The notes under the pieces were generated by a model. The model saw only the letters and a list, made by a program, of their open reading frames with translations, had not been told where the DNA came from and made no database searches. From the NCBI GenBank assembly GCA_964405465.1, contig CAYONZ010000059.1, positions 1 to 19,037 on the forward strand: DNA of 19,037 nucleotides, given 5' to 3'. This DNA comes from CAYONZ01 sp964405465 (GTDB taxonomy: Bacteria > Bdellovibrionota > Bdellovibrionia > Bdellovibrionales > JAMPXM01). Shown piece by piece: positions 7,891 through 15,043 of this stretch (position 1 is the first letter of the stretch; each line of letters begins with the position of its first letter). A program made the translations under genes and the position numbers.

Positions 7891-7983
7891 GCGGGCTCTG
7901 CGTATTCGTTTCGCGGGCTCTGCCCGCGGGTTTAAGTTTTGCGGGCTCTGCCCGGCCAGAGGTGCTTCGCGGGCTCTGCCCGC
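7891..7983. repeat. array of four REP-like palindromes between convergent genes
   Basis: GCGGGCTCTGCCCGC is perfect at 7913-7927 and 7969-7983, has one changed base at 7941-7955, and only its first eleven bases are kept at 7891-7901. Each complete copy folds into a 6-bp GC stem with a TCT loop. Starts are 22, 28 and 28 bases apart. The array lies between the helicase stop (7876) and the kinase stop (8004), the usual setting for REP-type elements, and may also slow or end transcription from both sides. Confidence 0.8.
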
Positions 7984-8003
7984 GGGGCGACTCAATCAAC
8001 CGA

Positions 8004-9785
8004 TCACTCAACTGGGCTTACTACTGAAGCTCTTTGTTGGGACTTGCCTATCAGATCACGAATGATCTTGGGAAGATCATTGAAGTCAAAGGGCTTCACC
8101 ATCCTAAAGACCTGGGTCACCCCAAACTCAAACCCTTGATCAAAATGAAATTGGTCTCCCGACATCAAGATAAATGGCATCTCATTGCGAATTTCATAAA
8201 ACTTTTGAATCAACTGCTCGCCAGTTATCTTGGGCATACTGAAATCAGTTAAAAGCAAATCATAAGCCTGAGGGTTCAGCGAAAAATGTGCCAACGCCGC
8301 TTCGCCATCATCAAAGAAGACCACCTCGATATCGTAGAGCTGCAAAAATTCAACGCACATCTTACCAATTGAGGCCTCATCATCAACCACCATCACTCGT
8401 GGCCTTAGGCTTTGAGCCACCATCGCCCCAGGATTTTGAACCAAGGTGAGTTCACTCGACACTAAACCCTCGGCAGCCGCTCGTCCTGCATTTAAATCTG
8501 CTGGTGGTTCCACCTCAGAAATTTCATTCAACGTGGTCGCCGCGACAATCGGCAAAAGAACTTCAAACACCGTTCCTTGCCCTGGCGAAGAGGACCATGA
8601 AAGTGTGCCGCCATTTTTTTGCACCAAACTTTGCACCACACTTAGACCCAACCCACTTCCACGATCTGGTCGCGTCGAAAAAAATGGTGAAAAGATCTTT
8701 TCACCAATTGTTTTATCAATCCCAACTCCAGTGTCACGAACCACCAAACGTAAACTCTGATCCACCTTCATCTGAGGCAAAGCCTGAGGACGGGGCAACG
8801 CCTGGGGCTTGGATTGCCTCTGAATAGGCTCTTCGTTCGAAAGTAAACTCGCCTGTACAGTCAATATTCCACCTTGTTCACTCATGGCCAACAAAGCGTT
8901 CTGTGTGAGATTGGTTAAAATTTGGTGCAACTCAACGGAGCGGCCATCTAAAACAATTTCTTCCTTTGGGTACTCAAAAATCATCGTGATGTCTTCAGAC
9001 AAAATAACTTTGAGCTGTGCCTCAACTTCTCGCATGAGTTCTTGCACGGAAAATGCTTGAGTCGGACCCTCTTGATTCTTTGCTTTCAATAGAATCTCTT
9101 GGGTCAGCTCTTTGGCCCGCCTACTGATCAATTCAATTTCAGAAAGATATCGACTGCCTTCACCCGAAATAGATTTCTGCGTTTTGAGCAGAGAGATATA
9201 GCCAAACAACGGTGTTAAGAGATTGTTGAGATCATGAGCAACTCCACTAGCAAAAAGATTCATCGCATCGACTTTTTGCGCGCGAATCAACTGCCCCTCA
9301 AGTTCCTCCCGATCTGCTTCAAGCTTTTTTTGTTCTGCAGTCTTTCGGAAGACCTCAAGCTCGCGGCTCAGTAAGTTCTGCCAAAACTCATATAAATTTC
9401 GTTTATCGCGAAATTGCGACATATTAAAAACCGAAACAAAAAGCAATTGTCCAAGAAAGGCACCAGAAGAGTCGAGCAAATTCCATTTAACAGATTCTAT
9501 ACCCGATTCGACATCGACATCTGTCCCCGCTTCCGCATCAGGCCGCGGTAAATTATCTTTGAAGCGACGACTCGTGAGGGTGGCCGCAAGAGGTTTTCCG
9601 CTACCAACGACCTGAAGTTCATTGTCGATCTCACAGAGAATTTTCACCTCTTCACAGTCCGAAAAACTTGCCAAAATTTCGGCCAACTTATCAAAAAAAC
9701 CCGGCTCTCCTGGAGAAAGGCGCACAGCATGTGAAGCCAGAGCCAAATTTTCACCTTCACATTTCAAATCATTTGAAGATTGCAT
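8004..9785 (-). CDS. soluble hybrid sensor histidine kinase with C-terminal receiver
   Basis: The product is 593 residues with no signal peptide or membrane segment, so it is likely cytoplasmic. Residues 1-145 form an unrecognised input region, possibly GAF or PAS-like. A coiled coil at 145-172 leads to the HisKA domain with phosphoacceptor His184 in GVAHDLNNLL. The ATPase domain has the N box (Asn296 in NLTQNALLAM), G1 DTGVGI (351-356), FSPFFSTRP and G2 GSGLGLS. A Pro/Gln-rich insert with PQALPRPQALPQ sits at about 320-342, between N and G1. A linker at 410-462 leads to a complete receiver: VMVVDDE (464-470), phosphoacceptor Asp514 in LTDFSMP, Ser542 and Lys564 in VKPF. The phosphate may pass within the protein or on to a partner. 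No clear Shine-Dalgarno precedes the ATG. It is divergent from another kinase gene, with 86 bases between. Confidence 0.93.
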   Translation of the reverse strand: MQSSNDLKCEGENLALASHAVRLSPGEPGFFDKLAEILASFSDCEEVKILCEIDNELQVVGSGKPLAATLTSRRFKDNLPRPDAEAGTDVDVESGIESVKWNLLDSSGAFLGQLLFVSVFNMSQFRDKRNLYEFWQNLLSRELEVFRKTAEQKKLEADREELEGQLIRAQKVDAMNLFASGVAHDLNNLLTPLFGYISLLKTQKSISGEGSRYLSEIELISRRAKELTQEILLKAKNQEGPTQAFSVQELMREVEAQLKVILSEDITMIFEYPKEEIVLDGRSVELHQILTNLTQNALLAMSEQGGILTVQASLLSNEEPIQRQSKPQALPRPQALPQMKVDQSLRLVVRDTGVGIDKTIGEKIFSPFFSTRPDRGSGLGLSVVQSLVQKNGGTLSWSSSPGQGTVFEVLLPIVAATTLNEISEVEPPADLNAGRAAAEGLVSSELTLVQNPGAMVAQSLRPRVMVVDDEASIGKMCVEFLQLYDIEVVFFDDGEAALAHFSLNPQAYDLLLTDFSMPKITGEQLIQKFYEIRNEMPFILMSGDQFHFDQGFEFGVTQVFRMVKPFDFNDLPKIIRDLIGKSQQRASVVSPVE

Positions 9786-9818
9786 GACTCAAGATAAGCA
9801 CGCCGCAAGATCAAAATA

Positions 9819-9837
9819 AATCAAAATCTTTTTGATT
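9819..9837. promoter_or_regulatory. palindrome in the divergent kinase promoter region
   Basis: AATCAAAA (9819-9826) and TTTTGATT (9830-9837) form a perfect 8-bp inverted repeat with a TCT centre, midway in the 86 bases between two divergent kinase genes. It could be an operator controlling both. No regulator is known, and the A/T-rich sequence makes chance plausible. Confidence 0.35.
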
Positions 9838-9871
9838 GAACACCTAACAAACCCGATTAAGATAAAAAACC

Positions 9872-11284
9872 ATGGGCGATGCACTATCAATTCAAACACT
9901 CCTTGGTTTTTATATTGGCACGGTGATCGTCAATATTTTCATCACCTCACTTCAAGCTTTCTCTCAGAGATCCAAATTGCAAAAAGTTGTTTTGCTGTAT
10001 TGGATTTCAGTGATTCTGTCCGCTGGCGCCAACGTTGTGATGACTCAGCAGGGGGCATCAGATATTGCGTCGATGGTGATCGCGGCCATTGGCACCTTTG
10101 TTGGCCAAGGACTTCTTTCGTCTTCGTTGCTCGGCTCTCTCAATCAAAATTTCAGATGGCGAACACCTCTGATTGTCTTTGTCATCGGAGCGATTTGTTC
10201 AGCATTTCTCAAGCATTTCGGCATAGACCATTCTTTGCCTGAAACATTTGTCACCTGGTCGGCTGCATTCCCAGGTCTATACGGATTGTTTTTGGCATTT
10301 CATTTTCTTCGCCGGAATCCATCGGTTAAAACATCGGCCGTACAAAAAATGTTTGTTTTTACATTTCTTGTTTTGAGTTTACATTTTTTAGATTATCCGT
10401 GGTTTCGGCTGTACCCACAGTTGTTCTTCTTGGGCCTCTCAATTGCGTTTATTCTGCTTCACATTTTGTCGGTGCTTATGCCGATGATGGCCAATGAATC
10501 TCATTTGCAAAATGAAAAACAAAAACTCGAAGAGATAATTCAAAAACGTGTCGAACAACTTTCTGTCGTTAAGCAAAAACTTTGGGATGCCAACAAGTTT
10601 GCCAGCCTAGGTCGAATGGCTGGTGGCATCGCCCACGAGATCAGCACACCACTTTCATTGATGACGATGCACGCACAAATCATTCTGGATGAAAATGAGC
10701 AGACTTCAAATAATTTAGAAGTCAAAAACAGTGCCGAAAAAATTCAATCTCTGGTGGCTCGCTCGGGAGCGATTGTTGACTCTCTTCGCAAAGTGGCTCG
10801 AGACGAACGAGGAACCGACAAACAGGAAGTAGACATCAATAAGGCGATCGAAGAGACCCTTTCTTTTTGCTATGAAAACTTTAAAAAGAATCAAATCGAA
10901 TTCAAATTGATTTCGACAGCGCAGTCGAAGGCTTGGCTGAATCCAGTTGAGTTTTCGCAAGTCCTCATCAACCTTCTATCGAATGCGATCGACGCATTGG
11001 CGGTCAACGATGACAAAATCATCACTCTGGAAGTGAGTGAGACTCCAACGGACTTCCTCATTTCAGTCACTGATTCTGGTAAAATCGATCCATCCATTGC
11101 GAACCAAGTGATGGATCCATTTTTCACCACCAAGCCAATCGGCAAAGGTACAGGTTTGGGTCTAAGTATTTCAAAAACCATCATTGAAAACCACGGTGGC
11201 CAGCTAGCGGTTGACACACACTCACCAACCACACGTTTCTATTTTAATATTCCCAAACAAGAATCAAGATCGGAGAAATCATGA
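9872..11284 (+). CDS. membrane sensor histidine kinase with seven-helix N-terminal region
   Basis: The product is 470 residues. Residues 8-204 contain about seven hydrophobic helices (roughly 8-30, 38-56, 64-84, 98-114, 128-147, 158-176, 183-204) forming a 7TM-type sensor in the inner membrane; its ligand is unknown. A helix at 210-240 links to the HisKA domain with His255 in GGIAHEISTPL. The ATPase domain has the N box (Asn367 or Asn371 in INLLSNAIDAL), G1-like DSGKID (401-406), DPFFTTKP (415-422) and G2 GTGLGLS (426-432). The G1 box lacks the usual second Gly (DxGxG), which may alter nucleotide handling. The start is the ATG at 9872; its ribosome site is weak. Its stop overlaps the ATG of the next gene as ATGA, so kinase and response regulator are translationally coupled and probably partners. 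Confidence 0.9.
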   Translation: MGDALSIQTLLGFYIGTVIVNIFITSLQAFSQRSKLQKVVLLYWISVILSAGANVVMTQQGASDIASMVIAAIGTFVGQGLLSSSLLGSLNQNFRWRTPLIVFVIGAICSAFLKHFGIDHSLPETFVTWSAAFPGLYGLFLAFHFLRRNPSVKTSAVQKMFVFTFLVLSLHFLDYPWFRLYPQLFFLGLSIAFILLHILSVLMPMMANESHLQNEKQKLEEIIQKRVEQLSVVKQKLWDANKFASLGRMAGGIAHEISTPLSLMTMHAQIILDENEQTSNNLEVKNSAEKIQSLVARSGAIVDSLRKVARDERGTDKQEVDINKAIEETLSFCYENFKKNQIEFKLISTAQSKAWLNPVEFSQVLINLLSNAIDALAVNDDKIITLEVSETPTDFLISVTDSGKIDPSIANQVMDPFFTTKPIGKGTGLGLSISKTIIENHGGQLAVDTHSPTTRFYFNIPKQESRSEKS

Positions 11285-11520
11285 TCCCCAATGTAAGCCT
11301 ACAAAAAAAATTGGTACTGATCGTTGAAGACAATCCCGAACTCAATTTATTGCTTTCAACATACCTAAAAAGAAACAATCTNNNNNNNNNNNNNNNNNNN
11401 NNNNNNNNNNNNNNNNNNNNNNNNNNNNNNNNNNNNNNNNNNNNNNNNNNNNNNNNNNNNNNNNNNNNNNNNNNNNNNNNNCGCGCGATCTTAAGCAAAA
11501 TATCTGAAAACATCGATTAG
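11281..11520 (+). CDS. response regulator receiver protein, interrupted by assembly gap
   Basis: The first 33 residues are seen before the gap (11281-11381). After an eight-residue lead they read LVLIVEDNPE, with the acidic pair Glu16-Asp17 typical of a receiver domain that takes phosphate from a kinase. The ATG overlaps the kinase stop, so this is its likely partner. After the gap, 11482-11520 in the same nominal frame encodes RAILSKISENID and a stop, which looks like the last helix of a receiver. A lone receiver has about 120 residues, but only about 46 are visible, so the true missing piece is probably nearer 220 bases than 100. The phosphoacceptor Asp cannot be seen. Whether both pieces belong to one gene is inference. 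Confidence 0.7.
   Translation: MIPNVSLQKKLVLIVEDNPELNLLLSTYLKRNNXXXXXXXXXXXXXXXXXXXXXXXXXXXXXXXXXXRAILSKISENID
11382..11481. other. assembly gap, 100 N
   Basis: Exactly 100 N in a row, the conventional placeholder for a scaffold gap of unknown size. Any translation through it is meaningless. Confidence 0.97.
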
Positions 11521-11544
11521 ACCGAAACATTGGTCATTTAGAAA

Positions 11545-11629
11545 TGGTACCCGGGACAGGACTTGAACCTGCACACCTTTCGGCACTAGATCCTAAGTCT
11601 AGCGTGTCTGCCAATTCCACCACCCGGGC
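11545..11629 (-). tRNA. tRNA-Leu (anticodon UAG)
   Basis: 85 bases including an encoded 3' CCA. The acceptor stem GCCCGGG pairs with CCCGGGT (first pair G-U) and the discriminator is A. The anticodon arm is CTAGA-CTTAGGA-TCTAG, giving anticodon TAG and decoding CUN leucine codons. A long variable arm (GCCGAAAGGTGT region) marks a class II tRNA, as expected for leucine. The T arm contains GGTTCAAGTCC. It lies between the gap-containing regulator and the Bax-like gene and has its own promoter. Confidence 0.97.
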
Positions 11630-11647
11630 ACTGCAAAAGGTCTCAAA

Positions 11648-11676
11648 TTACTAACAACTGACCATCACGATGTCAA
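11648..11676 (-). promoter_or_regulatory. promoter of tRNA-Leu
   Basis: On the minus strand a perfect TTGACA (11676-11671) is followed by a 17-base spacer and TAGTAA (11653-11648). The predicted start, near 11641, lies about 12 bases before the mature tRNA end. The promoter sits just downstream of the Bax-like gene's stop codon. Confidence 0.55.
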
Positions 11677-11691
11677 ACATCAACCTTTCTC

Positions 11692-13446
11692 TCAATTTAT
11701 ATTTACGTCAACCGACTCGTTGGCCAATCTAACTCCTGCACGTCCCTCGCCCTCAGCGAAAGAATATTTCTCTAAATAAGTCTGTTTATTCAGCAGTGCT
11801 TGCAGACGGCGAGCATACTCCTTACCGATCGACGCATAGCCCACCAACGAGTCTGCCAAGACACCAGCATCAAGAGGCCGACCCTTTTCTCGAAGTTTAG
11901 CCCGTGCAGACCGAAAGTTCACAGCAAACTCGTAGCGTCCCGTATTCAAATAATACAGCTGATTGCCGATGCCCTCCTCAAGTGAAGCAAATTTCTTAAG
12001 ACATACTCCCGAGGCTGTGAACATACAGGCCTCCGAATTCAAACCATGACGACCAAACAAATTATTACCCACGGCCCATTTGTAACGTCCCCAGTCGGAC
12101 TCAAGCGCTGCCTGTGCCAGCAGGAGTGACACAGGAACGACATCAACACGCGAAAGAAGATCTTTGTAGGAAGCCGACGCATTCAGACCAAAACCGGTTT
12201 TGAGCGAGGCAAGCCACTGCTGTTCGACCGCCGTCAGCTCTTGATTCTGCGCCTGTTTTTGTTGCAGCTCTATCACCTTCAAACGCTTCTGAAATACCAC
12301 TCGATCCATCTTCACGATCACGGGCAGCATCAAGCAAACAAAATGATCTCGCCGCAGAATGGTCTCCGACACATTCACACCGTTGCGTCTAATAATTTCG
12401 CCAAGCTTTCGCAAATATTCGACCGGTAATTGCTCCGGGACCTGCAAATCTGCCGACTGCATGATTTCATCTTGTGATATTTCGAGCTCACGAACCGCAG
12501 TCGAAATCTTCTCACACAATAAATTTTGTTTAATTGAATTGGGCACACCAACCATATTCAAATATTTAGACTTCACACTCGAGCCCACAAGAGTGCCACT
12601 TTCAGCTGAGCGAACTGCTGGCTTTGAAGGAACCAAGTCTTGCGCCTTGGGACCTGCGCGTTTAGTGGCAGCTGTGTCGGCATCCAACTTCACCGCGATC
12701 TCTGTTTTTTCTGCAGGCGTCTTTGAGGGGCTGCCGGCATCGCCAGACTTAGGTTTCGCTGCTTCTGTCTCAGCTTTGCTTACCGCTGAAGCCACGGCAG
12801 CATTGTTGCCTTTGACCGCCGCTTGTGCAGGTTCAGACTTTGCGGACCGGGCAGCTCTTTGCTGCGCCAGCCTTTCAAGGTTGCGCTGCTGTTCGGCCTG
12901 CCGATCATAGGGTTGGCGCTTTACGGTCTCGTGCAAAACATCCAAGGGATTGGCTGGCTTTGGCCCGTAGACAATGTTCACCTTTGCATCTGGGCCAGAA
13001 TCCTGAGCTGAATTTTTGCTCGCAGGTTCCTGACCTGGCGAAACGGATTCTTGCGGAATATTCGCAGCATTCATTTTTGCCGACAGCACAGTGACCTCAG
13101 TTTCTGAAGCCTCGGGCTGCGCCTCTAAAACCGATGACTTTTCAGCTGAGGGACCGTCCAAGCGAACGCCAGGTGAAGCCGCAGTCGATGCTGGCTCCTG
13201 CGCGACAGGTTCTGGCAAACCTGCTGCTCGTGCAAATTGCTTTTCCTGCTCAGCACTAAAAACTGGCGCACGACTGTCCGGTGCTTCTAGATAGGGATTG
13301 GCCTGGGGAGATGGTAATTGTGAGGTCTGGTTGCCGTGCTGACCACAGCCAACCAGACCCACTGAAATCAAAACCACCATCGCCTTAAGCCACCCGGACT
13401 TCGCCATTCGCAAAGAGTAATCCAAAATATCAACACGCACGCCCAT
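11692..13446 (-). CDS. Bax/glucosaminidase-family lipoprotein
   Basis: The product is 584 residues. The ATG at 13446 is preceded by GAGGAGGAGTG, a strong ribosome site; a longer in-frame start at 13551 lacks one. A hydrophobic segment (about 19-33) ends in the lipobox LVGC with Cys34, so it should be a lipoprotein. Residues 35 to about 300 are a low-complexity Ala/Pro/Ser/Lys/Gln/Glu-rich linker, long enough to span the periplasm or reach into peptidoglycan. The C-terminal part matches the Bax family: CLMLPVIVKM, then LSRVDVVPVSLLLAQAALES with likely catalytic Glu449, NNLFG, the YASIGKEY region and a closing helix. This glucosaminidase-type fold cleaves peptidoglycan glycan strands. Bax itself is poorly characterised, so the substrate is inferred. 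The gene stands alone, upstream of tRNA-Leu. Roles in growth, division or attacking other cell walls are all possible. Confidence 0.88.
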   Translation of the reverse strand: MGVRVDILDYSLRMAKSGWLKAMVVLISVGLVGCGQHGNQTSQLPSPQANPYLEAPDSRAPVFSAEQEKQFARAAGLPEPVAQEPASTAASPGVRLDGPSAEKSSVLEAQPEASETEVTVLSAKMNAANIPQESVSPGQEPASKNSAQDSGPDAKVNIVYGPKPANPLDVLHETVKRQPYDRQAEQQRNLERLAQQRAARSAKSEPAQAAVKGNNAAVASAVSKAETEAAKPKSGDAGSPSKTPAEKTEIAVKLDADTAATKRAGPKAQDLVPSKPAVRSAESGTLVGSSVKSKYLNMVGVPNSIKQNLLCEKISTAVRELEISQDEIMQSADLQVPEQLPVEYLRKLGEIIRRNGVNVSETILRRDHFVCLMLPVIVKMDRVVFQKRLKVIELQQKQAQNQELTAVEQQWLASLKTGFGLNASASYKDLLSRVDVVPVSLLLAQAALESDWGRYKWAVGNNLFGRHGLNSEACMFTASGVCLKKFASLEEGIGNQLYYLNTGRYEFAVNFRSARAKLREKGRPLDAGVLADSLVGYASIGKEYARRLQALLNKQTYLEKYSFAEGEGRAGVRLANESVDVNIN

Positions 13447-13864
13447 CACTCCTCCTCTTCCCACGCCGTGTATTGAGCAGAAGTCGTGCCGAGCTCCGTC
13501 CCCCACTTCGGGCCAAGCAGGCTGAACGCTCCTCGCGCTACGGACGCGCAAAATACCGATTTATAACAGCTTTTTTGATATCACGTTTTCTATAAGATAT
13601 GCTTATGGAGAGCCATTGTTTTCGTGCCTGAAAGTTTTGCTAAGTCGAACAAAAGCTCGGCAGGCTTTGGCAGGGGTGGCCTGGCGAGACCTGGACGCTC
13701 CAACCTGTTACGGCAACATTAAATTAAACTAGTTGTGTTGTGATCTTAACACGAACGACTCAAGCCTCAGAGCACGTCTTCCGAAATGAGGTAAGACAGT
13801 CATCATGTCGATCTGTACAGTCGATCCGTACAATGGTGAATTAGACAATGAGTGGGGAGCACGT
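13447..13864. other. 418-base divergent region with structured leader
   Basis: No gene is seen on either strand. The left part (13447-13560) is the GC-rich upstream region of the Bax-like gene. An A/T-rich promoter zone follows (about 13560-13610). The part from about 13640 to 13715 is GC-rich with repeated GGCAGG and CCTGG units. Next come the short arms GTGTT and AACAC (about 13734-13752), then CCTCA and TGAGG. As a transcript from the candidate promoter at 13575, this is a leader of about 250 bases before the CheY-like gene. I could not match it to any known riboswitch or small RNA. Confidence 0.4.
13575..13603 (+). promoter_or_regulatory. candidate sigma70 promoter for the CheY-like gene
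   Basis: TTGATA (13575-13580), a 17-base spacer and TATGCT (13598-13603), with high A/T content around it. It would start a transcript near 13610, about 255 bases before the ATG at 13865. On the opposite strand TGTTATAAA in the same zone may be an extended -10 element for the Bax-like gene. Confidence 0.45.
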
Positions 13865-14296
13865 ATGTCGAATATGCAAGTTCGAATTTTGGTCGTTGAC
13901 GACTCGATTTCAATGCGAGGACTCATCAAGAAACATCTTTCAGAGATGGCGATCGAAAACGTCGAGTTCGCTGGCAACGGCAAACAAGCCATGGAGAAAC
14001 TCATGGCACCGGAAACCCAAGAAAACCCATTCACCTTAATCTTATCAGACTGGAAAATGCCGATCATGGACGGCTCTCAGCTTTTGAACTTTGTTAGAAA
14101 AGCATCGAGCTGGCCTGATATTCCGTTTATCATGTTGACTGCTGAGGGTGAAAAATCAAGCGTGCTCGAAGCCGCGCGTGCAGGTGTGACCGGATACCTG
14201 TTCAAACCCATCAATAATAAAAGCTTTCAGGACGCCATCCGCAAAGCCATTAACCAAAGCGAAAAACAGGGAAAGCCCAACGCTGTCGCCAGCTGA
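13865..14296 (+). CDS. CheY-like single-domain response regulator
   Basis: The product is 143 residues. The ATG at 13865 has GGGGAG five bases upstream and is preferred to the ATG at 13805, which would add 20 unrelated residues. The protein is one receiver domain. It has the acidic pair Asp12-Asp13 in LVVDDS, phosphoacceptor Asp62 in LSDWKMPIMDG, Thr92 in MLTAEGE and Lys114 in YLFKP. The DW-MP-MDG block and TAEG are close to true CheY, which binds the flagellar switch when phosphorylated by CheA. No CheA, CheW or other chemotaxis gene is adjacent, so a CheY role in motility is likely but unproven. A chemoreceptor gene lies about 9 kb to the left. Regulation may involve the long leader. Confidence 0.92.
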   Translation: MSNMQVRILVVDDSISMRGLIKKHLSEMAIENVEFAGNGKQAMEKLMAPETQENPFTLILSDWKMPIMDGSQLLNFVRKASSWPDIPFIMLTAEGEKSSVLEAARAGVTGYLFKPINNKSFQDAIRKAINQSEKQGKPNAVAS

Positions 14297-14336
14297 GCAA
14301 GGCCTCCTCAAAACAAGACTAAAACTTTTTAGCTCA

Positions 14337-14358
14337 GGCCGAGTCACAAACTTCGGCC
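14337..14358. terminator. hairpin between convergent genes, possible terminator
   Basis: GGCCGA (14337-14342) pairs with TCGGCC (14353-14358) around a ten-base loop, in the 80 bases between the CheY-like gene (+) and the coiled-coil gene (-). There is no T run immediately after it on either strand, so intrinsic termination is uncertain. Confidence 0.35.
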
Positions 14359-14376
14359 CTCTGCCAGGACCATACT

Positions 14377-14973
14377 CTAACCGCGCTTCAATCTCGAAAT
14401 CTCAGTGCGTGCCTCTTCAAGCAAAGCAGAAGAATGCAGAATATGCCGTTCTTGATCATTCAAAACTCGGGTCATGTGAGTCAGGCGATTTTCAAAGTTC
14501 TGCACAATGATGTTGTGCCGATCTAGCATCTCCGTCACTTTGAGATCTTGAATGCGTCGTTCATTCATCTTTCCCACAAGATTGGCAACGCGATTGGAAA
14601 GCTCATGAATACCCTCGGTTTGCATCTGCTCTAGCTTCGCTAGTCCCTGCGACTGACGATCGAAACGCCCAGTATAGGCGTTGATCGCATCCACCAGCTG
14701 GTGATTGAGAGTTTCGATCTTGCGCTCCATCGCCTGCATCTGTGTCTTCAAAGTTTGCACTTGAAGTTCGAGCTCCTTCACATCGTTAGGCAAGTAGGAT
14801 TCACTCCGCACGGGCCGCTGACTCGAAGCCACCCCACTATGAGCCCCACTGTGCGCTCCGCCATGTATGGTTCCCGCTCCAAAAGCTTCAACTCCGCGTT
14901 CTGCCGACCGATCCCCTGCTCGCTCAACCGTCGATGGTCGACCAAACAAATTCGGGTTCAACTCCCTCTGCAT
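14377..14973 (-). CDS. cytoplasmic coiled-coil protein of unknown function
   Basis: The product is 198 residues. The ATG at 14973 is set by GGAGG seven bases upstream; a longer version from 15024 would overlap that site. It has no signal peptide or membrane helix. Residues 1-65 are polar and flexible, with a Gly/Ala/His/Ser stretch containing GGAHSGAHSG. Residues from about 65 to 198 are almost wholly helical with heptad-like spacing (ELELQVQTLKTQMQAMERKI and beyond), a long coiled coil likely to drive oligomerisation. I do not recognise a family; scaffold, cytoskeletal or motility-associated roles are all possible. It shares a 70-base divergent region with the gene at 15044, which suggests joint control. 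Confidence 0.75.
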   Translation of the reverse strand: MQRELNPNLFGRPSTVERAGDRSAERGVEAFGAGTIHGGAHSGAHSGVASSQRPVRSESYLPNDVKELELQVQTLKTQMQAMERKIETLNHQLVDAINAYTGRFDRQSQGLAKLEQMQTEGIHELSNRVANLVGKMNERRIQDLKVTEMLDRHNIIVQNFENRLTHMTRVLNDQERHILHSSALLEEARTEISRLKRG

Positions 14974-15043
14974 AGAACATCCTCCAGTGATGTTTTTTAG
15001 GTTTTTTGTGGACGTGAGTCCCAATTCTCCCTATCGTAAAATT

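Noticed and set aside
7891..7983. CRISPR-like array
   Set aside because: The repeated unit is 15 bases, the intervals only 7-13 bases, with no spacer diversity of normal length and no cas genes. It fits palindromic extragenic repeats.
11281..11520. Continuous 79-residue protein across the gap
   Set aside because: The middle is 100 placeholder N; the frame and length across it have no meaning.
13447..13715. SRP RNA, tmRNA, RNase P RNA or a c-di-GMP/TPP/FMN/cobalamin riboswitch
   Set aside because: None of the conserved core sequences of these RNAs is present on either strand.
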